Shown here: piece by piece, positions 52,400-64,000 of the stretch
Layout: each line of letters begins with the position of its first letter
Position numbering within the stretch: position 1 is the first letter of the stretch
Assembly: GCA_008508345.1 (NCBI GenBank)
Contig: QNGE01000118.1
Span: forward strand, 86,034 to 150,033
Direction: 5' to 3'
DNA: 64,000 nt
From: Paragonimus westermani
Taxonomy: Eukaryota > Platyhelminthes > Trematoda > Plagiorchiida > Troglotrematidae
Made by a program: the position numbers and the translations under genes
The notes under the pieces: generated by a model
Database searches by the model: none
What the model was told of the DNA's origin: nothing
Seen by the model: the letters and a program-made list of their open reading frames with translations, nothing else

Positions 52400-55300
52400 C
52401 TGCAGTAGAAGGGGATGAGAAAAGTCCATCTGCTTTAAAAATGTACCAGTCAAACAACTCAGAAGAGTTCATGAAAACTTTCGCATTCAATTCATTAAGT
52501 GTATTTTATCTTGCTGGCGAAATGAAGACCTTTCAGTTACAAGAATCAGAACACCATGCACTATCCCGGCGTTCACACCTAATTATTTCCAGTCTACACC
52601 GTTGCATCAACAATGTGATTTAGGCCCACGCTTACTAATGTTAATCATTTCGGCCACCATTCACACAGATCACAGTTTCACTCAGGGATATGTGGACGTT
52701 AATGTCTGGGTATTTTCAATCCTACCTTATCCAGTTCGTACGTTACCTCATATGTTTCACAGCAGTTGATTTACCACCAAGTAGGGTTGACAACCAATTC
52801 ATCTCTAAGAAGAAACTATGCGGTATGAAGACAAATGAATTGCCCCGAAATGAAATCACAACAGTATAACCAGTCTATCTGTGCATAACTCTGTAACCCT
52901 GTAAACAAATGTCGTCAATCAAGGTACATTTGTTCTCATTTGAGAAGAAATCTCGGAATTCACGCTAGATTTCGTGAAGTTTTGGTGGCAGCTTATAGTC
53001 AGCACCGATATCACACTGGATCATGTTTAGGTTACATATGTATTTTCTGAGTCCAAGGATACGTGTCGATTGCCTAAGTAAAACGGTTAGACAATTTTTA
53101 GTTGTTAGTAACTTAAAGGTTCCGCGCGTTGTTCCACCAGTTTTGCACTTATCCACGGCAGGACAATCTGAACATTCGACTTGCCTTCAGTACAGAAGCC
53201 TCACTTTTATCTCTGAGCAGAAATATTAGGGTTTACACTACGGCATAAGATTGCTAATGATAAAACCCCGGTTCATTTTGAAAGAACGGTTGAGTTCACA
53301 CATTTGTTAACTCTGACACCGAATATAACAGAAACAACCATTTTTCATGGTGGGAATAACCAACCACTTTTGGACTAAACATGTTAACATTTTTGATATC
53401 TGTGATCTTTCTTATTATCGTGGGCGTTCTAAATGACTGCTATCATGTCTGCCTGAGTCTAAGGGGCAGTGTCTTTAAAGTTTCTTATGTCTGTTCACAC
53501 AACACGATAACGGTTGAATAAAAACATTTAGAAGACGAAAACCGGTAGTCGAAAATATTTCGTATTGGGTCAATCGTACGAAATTTCAATGTTTTTCTCA
53601 AAATTCTTAAGGGAACAAACTGTTTCAAATGAACACATGAACAAAAACTCAATTTTCGTTTTTCACCAAGAGGAAGGTGATCAAATCCGAACGCTTTTGT
53701 AGCAAACAGCTGTACACTATACGAATTGTCATAAAGACAATTTCCCAAACGTATGGACCCCGTAGTAAATTATTTTGCGTATTCTGCCTCAAAATTTGGC
53801 GCTGGTTCACTTAAACTGCCCGTTTTCATATAGACAGAAGAGGAATAATATCTTTGTGTAATCGGAATTTTTTGCGTTAAAATCTTTTTTGACTAAAATG
53901 TTAGTTCATATTGATCACGAGCGATAATTATTTGCTCACTAAGTTATTTGAAATATGAGTTCGAGAAATAGTTATCCTTGTGATTCGTGAACTGGACATG
54001 TCAGTGTCCGGATTTAGGCCTCGATAGAACGAACGATTTTGCGAACCTTTCCAGCAATCACGCTGGCTGTCAATTCTTCCTCGTGACATTGTGCAACTAA
54101 TCCCACTTCCTTCTTGAGAGCAAAGGGAAATATTCGCCTTGATTCATACGAACGGATGGTTTGAATACTGAAGTAAGTGACTTGTTCAACATTTTCTCAA
54201 AATTATCGACGAAGCGCCTACGTTAGTTAGTTCCGCAGTGCTAAAAGAACGCTAGAGCTCTATCACGATTTGGTTAGGTAACTTCATTTATCTGACTACT
54301 TAAGCCCGATATTAAACCTGACAACCAAAATCATAGCAGAATTAGGCTTGTGCTACAAAACCAGGGTTCTCCAAAATTTAATGTAATAAATGAACGGAAA
54401 CAAAAAATTAAGTTGTAGGCCTGCGTTACTTTCGGAAAATCGGCGAAATTAAATTTTTGGAATCTGACTCAAGGCTACGTGTTGGTATTGTGTTAGTACC
54501 GCGTAATATTATGTGAGATACTCAATACCAAGAAAGTTAATTCAACTTTCGACAAACAACGCAGCGCATAACTAACTACGTTTGGTTCAATGTGCTTTTG
54601 GGAACCCAATCTCCAGTGCTTCTGAAAACTTTGAACACAACACTCAGATAATTACTGATGAGTAGGGTTAGTGAGTAGACGAAATGCGTAACCGTCATGA
54701 CTGATTTACCGTGGACCCATGATCTCTAACTTAATCTCAAATCACTTAGAAGTTTCATACGTACTGAACTCTTAACGCGTGTAATGTTCAGAGATTACCC
54801 ACTTGAACAGTCTGTTAGAAGTCAATCCACAATAAATATGAGGTAATATATATCTGATTACAAATAACTAGCCGTGAGGTGAAGCTTTTTTTCCAGTGCT
54901 ACCTGTTATTCCATATAGTTGCCATCTCATCATTCCTTTCTACTTATCAACAATGAATACTGTGTAGTCGTGTTTTCGTATGATTTCGTCTGACCCTGAG
55001 TTCATGACGGCGATTATATCGTCAAGGCGTAACCAGAAGCTGGAACAAGCATATCAGTCACTTTTAAGCAGAGGGAAACTTATTTGTTCCCTCATAAAAT
55101 TTTCACCCCAACTCATTGCGTCCGTCTTTAACGGTCCTCACGCAGGTGTTTCCAAGTCTGCAAAAATGTGTACCTCTCATGACATCAGGCAAAGTTTTAC
55201 GATGCAAGATATGCTAATTTCAAACCTTATGAACATGGGTACAGTTTAGAAATAGCCTGCAATTACAAGGAAACTTTCAGGTGCTATTAAACAGAGCAGT

Positions 55301-58300
55301 CAGGATAGTTACGACCCATGAACAGTAGCCAAGAAAGCCTGCATATGTGTGAGTAGAACCTTATGTGCAGCGCTTTATGAAACTTTCTCCTACACCATCC
55401 ATCCCGAACCCGGTGAAGCCTTCGTTTACGTAACTTGCCTTCAAGAAGCCTCGACCTCTGATAATATACTTCTGGAGAAAAACATTTTTCTTACAGTTGA
55501 CGCCGAAAATTTTTGCAGACTTGATGCTTTTAATTACAGCCCACGACTGGGACATGCTTGGAATCGTCACACTCTTACTCCGGCTCTGTCGCATATTTCG
55601 CTGAGTGGACTAATGTGTTCAGTCAAGCAGCATCCTCTTTATAGGACCGTCAGAAGCAAATCGTCATAACGTTCACCCTTTGCGATCTAACTGTTTCATT
55701 TTATGTGTACATGAGTGATTACACTGTTCTCAGACTGAGGACGTCTCCTGATGTGCACAACCAGAAAAAGTATATTATTGTTACTAGTAGCATCCACGCT
55801 TTGTATTGCACTGAATGATGGCTGTATTATTCTATTCGCAGCAATGCATATTATGCTTGCTCATCAAAGATGAACTGCTGATTGTTAACCCATGTTGCCC
55901 TAGTAGCTTGTGGTTCATCCCGAATACAAAGAGGATAGATCGGGCAGCTAAATTTGCTCTCTCAAATCAAACGGGATAGGAGTATTCAGCAGACACTTGA
56001 TTTTGAGTCTCTGATGATTTTGATTCCAGGTTTCTGTCTTTTTACTTTTGTATTGCAAGACGGAAGTTGCATTGGCAAGAATTGGACTTCCGACTACTGT
56101 AATTTAGACGGAGATAAACTAATAGGCGGCTTCCAAGACCACTCTATTTATAGAACAAAGCTATGTTTATAATAGTCCACAACGTCTTCGTCAAAAATAT
56201 TCGGATTGCTATGAAGTTGAAGAAAAATTTAGAAATGGATGCCGTGTTTTATGTCAGGGAGAACGGTTAGTCACTGATGATAAGTTTTCAACTCACGGTC
56301 ACTAAAGTAACGCACTGTGATATTCTTTTTTGCCCAATTGGGTCACTTGTCGGCTTATTTTCGCTAGATGGTGAGGTTAGACCTGTTTGATTTTAACCAA
56401 GGGTTTATGGCATATTGCATATTGGGCATCTGCCCATAATTCAATAACAATAAAATCCATGATGTTGGCTGGTCAGGTTCACCCTCTTCTGTCTGCGGAT
56501 ATTGGTAGCGATACCTCCTACAGACCCAATACATCGCGAGGCTACTCAATTGATTGATTCTTATCTGCTTTCATTCGCCGTCATATCAGATCAACTGCCA
56601 GTCAAATCAAGAAAGTGAAACTAATCAGCGACATTTAGTAATGGTCACCTTAAATTACTTCTTTTGTCCAAAACTTCCGCATATATAAACTAGTGCATCA
56701 TGGTATCTGTGATTTCAGTAGGGCCACATGTTTTACAGCAGAACACAGGAGTAGTCTTCTTGCAGATTAGCTGCACGTTTCCGATCAACTATATCCGGCC
56801 AACACTATGCTTGTCAGTGAGATCAGACGAGCCCAACACCTCGTTGATGACCTTGACAATTAAATCTAGATAAACACTGTTTCTTCACATAATATTTTCG
56901 GCCACTGCAACTCTTCCATCTGCTTCTTTTCTTTCGCATGTAGCCCAATACATCGTTCTTCCAAGCATCAAGAATGTCACAAAATGCACCTGAAAGACCG
57001 AGTGTTATGTTGACCGAAGGTTATGCAGAATAGAGATGGTGTCTGTTGATAAGATATCGACGTTATCTTAGGAATTTCAACTTCAGTGCAGTGGAAAGAA
57101 CCGCTAGCAGAAATCAGCAGGTTCGGACACCAGTGGTTAATCATTCCACGGTTTATTTCATATATTCAGGTGACAAAATTTACACTAGTCGTGAAAGCAT
57201 TTCCGAATTTTGGTGATAAATTGGGATGTGTTTATCAACTACACAATAATGACAGCGCGGATTTTAATGGCTGCTAACAACAAAGATAGAAACCTACTTA
57301 CTGATCGTGATTAGACAAAATTAATCAGAACCTGTTATCGAAATCTTCTCAATCCGGCGGTTCCCGTCAGAGTATTGTTGTTATTTTCTCTTGTAGACTG
57401 AGACTGTAATGTGGAATTTTGCCACTTTTTTCATAAATCCCAAAAGATTTAATGTGCGTGATCAAGCTTAACTAGCGCACAGTTGATCAGCTAGCATCAA
57501 AAACCCATTAGGTCAATTAATCTCTGGTATTTTCGGTTCGTTTGCACAGCCCGTTGCATTTTAGGAAACGTCACACATTACCATAAGTAATTATTTTTCA
57601 TTTCAAGCATTCGTACACATCTCGGAAATAGATTCGTTGGCTATATTTAATCGCTGTTTTGCTTCTAAGGCAATTACAACGTGGCCACGTTGCGTTTTGG
57701 ACTAACTATTGTGGGATGACCACAGAGTTTCCATAATTTTTTCGCGAGGATTAGCGAACTCCAATCAAAACGTTCTTTTCTATTCGGTCGAAAACCAACC
57801 CCAAAACATCAAGAATAACCCTGCTTACGTACCACATAAAACTTTCCAACCATCCAGCTGTGATAAGTTACAAATTGGGCTGCATTCATCCATTCAACAT
57901 CGAATGGATCTGAATGACGTGTCTCTTACTAAGGAATGAGTCAAGATGGCAGCACAAATGCACTAAACGTGAAGGAACTCAAAATTCTGACCGATGGGCC
58001 GAAGCGGACACATCGTTTCAATAACAGGAGTAGATGACCAACAGCTCCATTTCTCAATTGTACTTCTATGGAGATGTAGCAACTTCTTACATTTGAGAGC
58101 GTGACGACTTGTTGATACGTTGACTTTCCAGGTGTTACGGTTTAAAGCCAACGAGTCAAAGGACATGTGAAAAATGGGGTCGAAAACTGGTAAGAAGGGA
58201 TCAAATTCTGAAGGTGATACTGTGTGAAAATTCATTAAAAGTCGAAACTCCGCCTGGCTGAAATAATCTTATTTAGGTGAGCAGATTTTGAGTGTAAAAC

Positions 58301-61300
58301 GAAATAGGTGAAAACTTTGGAAAACGTTTATTCGGCCGAATTCGTATGATCAGACTCCGAGTTAATTTAATACTGTTTGATAGGTGTACTATTGTCATTT
58401 ATTCTGAGCAATTGCAGAAAAACTGCAGGTTGTTCAGTTAAAACAGTTTGAGACGAGCAACAATAAGACTTTTGTTAATGAACAGTAGTGACGTTGTTAC
58501 ATGTTTATTAGTTGTCAGGTTGCTTTTGCTCTCCTATACGGTCTGACTCAAGTTAATCAGCGAACAATGGTTGATCTATAAACTTACAAGTGTGAGTGAT
58601 ATGGTTTGTGTACAAATGGTGTGGCCGGTGTTCAAGTGAATTAGACTGGGGTGAATCGAATTGTAATTAAACTCAATTATATTAGATCAGTGCACATCCA
58701 AATTGACTAACACATTTCGTTTCATTATTAAAGGCACGATACAGCTGGGCGGTTCTAAATGGCGAGGGATTTCGGAAGCGGTGAAACTACGTAACAGAAC
58801 AAAGTGAAACTCGATGAAACTGGTTCTCGTGTCTAATTGTCCAAGCTGCAATGCATAAGCGTTGTCGACGGCCTTAGTTTTCTTCGGAACTTAGCGGCAA
58901 TACTGAGAGAAGTGTTTCTTCAAAACTTGAAATTATTTTGATATCTGAAGAACCTAAATACGTGGCAGTAAAACCGCAGAGGCAGAATTTGATGGACAAG
59001 AGAACATATCCGTTTTGAACTCGCAAGCACATCAAACATATACACGCACATGTGAACACACGAGGAAATTGTCACAGTTGCTTGTTGCTCCACATTCTTC
59101 GGTAGCGGGGAGTTGCCGGTTCAAAAAGAGATTGTTTACCTGTGTCCCTAGCAACTCCATCGATGTTTCTTTTGGCTTAAATGGAGAACATCAATACCGC
59201 GTGCGCATCCACCAGATAGAAAAGGCAACTGCGAGAGTAATAACGATTGAAAAAAGAAGTCTTTGCCAAGTTTCTTTACGTCCTTGACGATCGATTCGTT
59301 GACCATTAACCTGAACTTAGAGTGGATTTGGAGAATGTGAGTGAGTTTACCCATATTGTTTCAAAAACAACACTTTCTGGTAGCCTTCAAACGGGTAATT
59401 GGGGAGGAAAAATTATTTCAGGAATATGTGGTGATTACAAGCAATGCAGTATCTAACAATGAACAGCAGAAAACATCCGATATGGATAGGCACTGTTATA
59501 CAACGTTCGTAGAGATAATTCGTACAAAAATTAATGCATGTGAAACTCAAGTTCGAAAGGAGTATTTTTTGTACCGGGAACGAAATCTAACGTTCACTAC
59601 GATTCATAACTTCATATACAGGATTGAAGAGAACAATAATACAAAGAGCAGTTAGCTTTGCCAGGCTGGTGCGTTGCAGACATTAAAACCGCAGGTTACA
59701 TACAGTCGGTTGGCTCCACCTCCATATAGGTCCACTTGCTGAATGTTCACTATTTCAGCATGACTCTATGCATTCGACTATTTGCCGTTTTTCACGCTCT
59801 TGATCATCGGTTAATTTGGTTCCATACCGGCCATTCATTAGATCATCGCTTTTTACCGGAAGTTGCACTTGTTTTTAGTTCTTACACAAGACAGCACGAT
59901 TTTGGATGTGAATGATCAACTGACTTGGATTGTGAAGGACAAACTAGAGAAACAAGACTCCACTTCAATAGGGTGGGCAGTACATCACGTTGTTGAAGAC
60001 ATTTTGCCAACTACAACATTCATAGTCATAGACTTCTGGCTATAAAGATGTGGTACAATGGATTTGTACGGTCAGAATAGTGGAATTCTATTCAGATTTC
60101 AAAAACGGTTGGCCTCCTACTTTAAATTATCATATTCATCAACATAATTAAAAATTTCTGCTTTATATTATTGAACAGCCAACGGTTCATTACCCGAGTT
60201 AGGGGATTTCGAAAACAATAACAGACGGTAAAATATCTGAAGGTCTACTGACGGTATCAAAAGATGAGAACCTGTGTGATCTTTGCCAACGATGAATTGA
60301 TGCGTCATTCACCTACAACGGAGTACAATAACTATTTTTACTCACTGAATTTACCGACTACATGCAGGAGCCGTGAACACTGCTTGGGATAAGACGACTA
60401 CTAAATAATGGCTTGTATTCAGGAAACTCAACTGAACCACCGGTGCTTACTTAGGAAGATATAGGGTTTGCTAGAGTGCTGGATGTGAGTACGTTAGAAA
60501 TTCACCACGCAAGGGTTATTTTTAACAGCACGGTTTTACCTTCATGAAGAAAGCGACGATAGAAGTTACAGCATTTTGACCTGCTTCAAAACTTCCGCAT
60601 TTTACCGCCGTACACGGACTATCATAAAAACGGTGGACGGACTGGCCCATCGTCTAATTTGTCAGTTAGTGCAAATTACGTCACGTGATGATTTGAGTCG
60701 ATATAATGTCGATCTATTGTTAGGGGATAAACAGACGCGCTGTCTATTATCATTATTTCCTCTCGTGTATTCATATGAACCGGAATGCTCGTGATCTACA
60801 ACCTCACAAAGGCTATACGGGACATAAAAAGAGCAAGTAGCGAAGAGCCAAACTTGAATGAACAACGGACATTAAGATTGCTGGCCTATGTTTTAAATTT
60901 CAAGCTTTCATTGCCACTTGAGAAACAGTCAGCGTTCTAAAGCACACCCATAATGTACCATCATTTCTACATCTGGAGACATTGCTAAACTCCAGGTGCA
61001 TCAAAGCTGCAGAATAGGCTGTCATTTCTGGATGTTCCACAGCAAAAAACGAACGTCCATGTCTGAAAACTAAAACGATTGCACAGTGTGTTCATTGTGG
61101 CCACGACAGCTTGTGACAGCCGATGAATGCTGAACGTATGTCATGCTCTTTAGATCCGAACTGGAGTGTCAGTCAAATTTTAAAGCACACAAAACAGTAC
61201 CGGGGAGGACGTGAATGAGCAACGACAGTGTAATCTCTCCATGATTTTTAGATAGGAAGTTCCTTTTCAAATAATGTACACTTCGAGATGCGACTGCAGT

Positions 61301-64000
61301 AGCCGTTTGCTTCAAATACCGCTTTGTCAGTATGTATTACTACTGTTCCTACGCTGCATTTATTGTGAATCTCTTCCGTCATTGATGACAGATGGTCAGC
61401 CAAAAAGTATCCTAGAGAAAAGTTGTAGTCCTGAGGTAAACGGAGGTACCGTCGTCCGTCTACCAGATTTCGCACACCGTAAGATGCTAATGGTTTGAGT
61501 CCATAATGCAATGCTCAATTTCGAAGCTATCGGTCATCTTTTTGAATCGTATATCAGTTCACCTCCATTCATAACGGTCTTTAAACTGGCGGGATGGAAA
61601 CGCCCCTAAGTGAAAGCCCGGGTACGATTTCATCCAACCGACTAACATCGGCAGCAATTATGATTGATTTGTCGCCTCCAACAACTCAGCATATTGCGTA
61701 TTAAGTTAAAAAAGACTCCCACACAGCCGACTACCTAATCGATCAGGTTATAAAAGTTCGATTTATAGCGACACTGAGATTATGAGTTGTTTGAAATTGG
61801 TCGAACAATGCCAGTGAATAAGCGGCCACCGATTTTGTGGGAAAGGGTCGTGTTGAGCCAACCAAATTCTTATTCACAGAACTGGTTATTGCATTCAAGA
61901 TTTGTAAAGCTGTTTGTTCTATCTGTAATTCTGTCGTTGTAAGAAATTAATCCACATTCCGGTGGTTTAGAAGCAGCCAGTACTTTCAGATGGAAAAATG
62001 TTAACGCTGGCTCATTTCAATTATCTCCCAAAACTAGATGTCAAGAGGCTGTTCTGAGAGACTCGGTGCATTAATTGTGTTTGTCTTGTCGAATAATTTC
62101 AACTGTGGTTATTTTTCTATACTGTCGTTAAATGTTTGTTGTATGTTTTTTCAAACTACTGAGGAGCTGCATTCAACACAATTTCGCATTTGTTATTTTC
62201 ACAGACGCACCACTTAAGCTCTGATACGTTGAAATGGGATAAGAAATACACTATGAACAATTCTTCAAGAGAATGAATTTTCAATGCAGAGTATTATGGT
62301 GATCTCATTCTAATATGTACTCTGGCTAACGTCTTTGGTTTGAATGTTCCCTCTGAAATCACCCTGGATGGTCGACTAATGAGATAACAGAAAAAAAACA
62401 GTAAATTTCGAAGCTATTACTGTTACCTAAAGAACAAACCTTAAGACGCCAGACTATCTCCATTAGACAGATACTTGTGAACAGTTTCTTGACGACTCAT
62501 TCTAACAGTTGCATTCGGTATGAAAGTATGCGAAATCCGAACAAGGTTTTCGCAATGATCAGCTACTTTACCGTAGCAGATAACACCTGACAACTGAACA
62601 GAAATAAGATACCTTGACCACCTTTCGGTTTCAAACAAAGATGACACGTTTTCTTTTTACATTTAACGCACTGACTTCATACTGTAACCGTATCAGAACG
62701 CGTCCCATCTTTTATTGACCGTGTGTTTCGTCTTGAATACAAAATGTCCAAGTTTAGGTAAGTGGTTCAACAGTGTCAATTTCCTCATCTTTTTCGTCAT
62801 TCTTTGTCGCTGACTGAAGTTATCAGGCTGCCTTCGGTTGGCCTAACCAGTAGCAGCTATTCAACAAGGCAATGATTAGGGCCAAGCGGTGATGCTAGAA
62901 CCGTCCCATCTCACGGATCATTAACGAAGAAAGCAAAGAAAGCACCTGTGAGTTTGACTCCATCACCGACTGGATAGCTACGGGTTTCTCACGACGCCTA
63001 GAATATTCATTATTTGGGCATTTCTGGGATCTTGGAATTATTAACTCAAAGAGCTTGCACAACGCTTTCAATTCTGCAACAACGCGATCACGTCTTTTTA
63101 TCACTGACGACCGACCGGGACATCTTGCTGCTGCGTTAGAAAATAATGCCGCCGACCTCATGCACAGCAAGTTTCGGATTTGAATTAGATGAGTTTGTTT
63201 AATGCGTGCGGAAGCTGAGTCAGAAGCACTGATTACTTTGTCAACCGCCATTACTTAGAGTTATAAAGGTTAATGTTCCAGGAAAAAGAAAACAAGCCAA
63301 ATTAAACCTTGTTGGTCTTTGATAAGAATGATTTCAGTCTATCTATCTGTTGGACTGAGTTTGTGTTGTCACCGTTCGATACAACGATGTGATCCAAACA
63401 ACAACAGTTGTTATCTATGAGTCGGAATAGACGCGATACATGTTTAGTTACAAACCTCTCGTTATATTGCTTCGCAATTTAGGGAAAAATACTCAACACG
63501 CATTTTTTGATTACACAGCAAATCTGTAAATATAGGAACTACTTGATATTAACTCAGTAAATACGATTCTTTAGTTTGTGCAGGTGATGCTTTCTGGATG
63601 GAATGATGTGGATTAATTTGTGGCCAACAAGACTGAAAGTTCTAAACCTGTGTTCGCAATGTAAAAATGGTTTTGGCTGTTCTGAATTTGACAGCACCAT
63701 ATATGAAGAGGGTTGTGTTCAGTTGTTTGCACGAGACTGACTAATTTCTTGTGTTTCGCTGAAAGTTGCTGCTAAGTAACCGTTTAAAGTGTGTTTTGTT
63801 CGTTCTATCCTAAATCTGATATTGTAAAACGACCTCTATGTAAAGTCAGCTTTTCATAGGCGTTTTGAATTATTAACTGATTTCGTTTAATACCTCATGT
63901 GTGGTATGCGAGGATCATAACCCCACCATTCCTCAGGGATCACCAATATCACAGTGTGAATAACAGATAACACAACAAATGTTTCTGAAAAAATGTGAAC
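52400..64000. other. Probable 5' intron or upstream region of the receptor
   Basis: The receptor must continue to the right because its first visible exon starts in mid-codon at the end of FN3-1. I searched the minus strand by eye for the rest of FN3-1, the Cys-rich region and the ephrin-binding domain and found no convincing exon. Open frames on both strands reach about 118 codons (62895-63251, minus) but carry no recognised motif. The region is best read as long introns, with any 5' exons either too divergent to see or beyond 64000. Confidence 0.45.

Noticed and set aside
53100..53180. Minus-strand CSDCPAVDKC, considered as part of the Eph Cys-rich region
   Set aside because: A stop codon lies just upstream, no good acceptor is present, and the following sequence does not match the Eph Cys-rich pattern.
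57829..57909. Minus-strand candidate exon with a GTAAGC donor, phase-compatible with the first Eph exon, reading VEWMNAAQFVTYHSW
   Set aside because: The phase fits, but the sequence lacks the FN3-1 hallmarks expected just before NITVHN, and the upstream acceptor is ordinary. Not enough to place it in the gene.
62895..63251. 118-codon minus-strand open frame
   Set aside because: Basic composition but no recognisable family and no splice context. Length is within chance expectation.

Overview
The window is AT-rich, intron-dominated animal DNA. No bacterial-style dense coding, operon, rRNA or CRISPR array is visible. The intron sizes and the divergent receptor gene suggest an invertebrate. A flatworm is my best guess, but this is inference and the sequence does not prove it.

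The one gene I can reconstruct with confidence is on the minus strand: an Eph-family receptor tyrosine kinase, seen as nine exons from 52399 down to the stop codon at 33143. Every junction keeps the reading frame. In order, the exons encode the end of the first fibronectin type III (FN3) domain, the second FN3 domain, a membrane span, a long juxtamembrane segment, a complete kinase domain with all catalytic residues, and a tail of about 143 residues. A polyadenylation signal follows about 105 bases after the stop. The eight introns are about 0.8 to 3.2 kb. The 5' part (signal peptide, ephrin-binding domain, Cys-rich region, most of FN3-1) was not found between 52400 and 64000, so it is either too divergent to see by eye or beyond the window. 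Two features are unusual: the juxtamembrane segment has no tyrosine at all, and there is no SAM domain after the kinase.

Left of the receptor (1-33000) I recognise no complete gene. A decayed Ty3/gypsy-type integrase fragment lies on the minus strand near 8.5-8.7 kb. A few open segments on the plus strand are bounded by good splice sites (near 1.7-1.9 kb, 9.3-9.5 kb and 16.5 kb). They may be exons of an unidentified plus-strand gene and are given at low confidence. A cluster of tRNA-like RNA polymerase III boxes lies at 15.58-16.01 kb. A 31-base inverted repeat lies at 20.66-20.83 kb. A perfect hairpin with a TTCG loop is at 25.20 kb.

Right of the receptor exons (52.4-64 kb) there are only short open frames of the kind expected by chance. 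Most of the window is therefore intron or intergenic sequence, and the main biology is the receptor.
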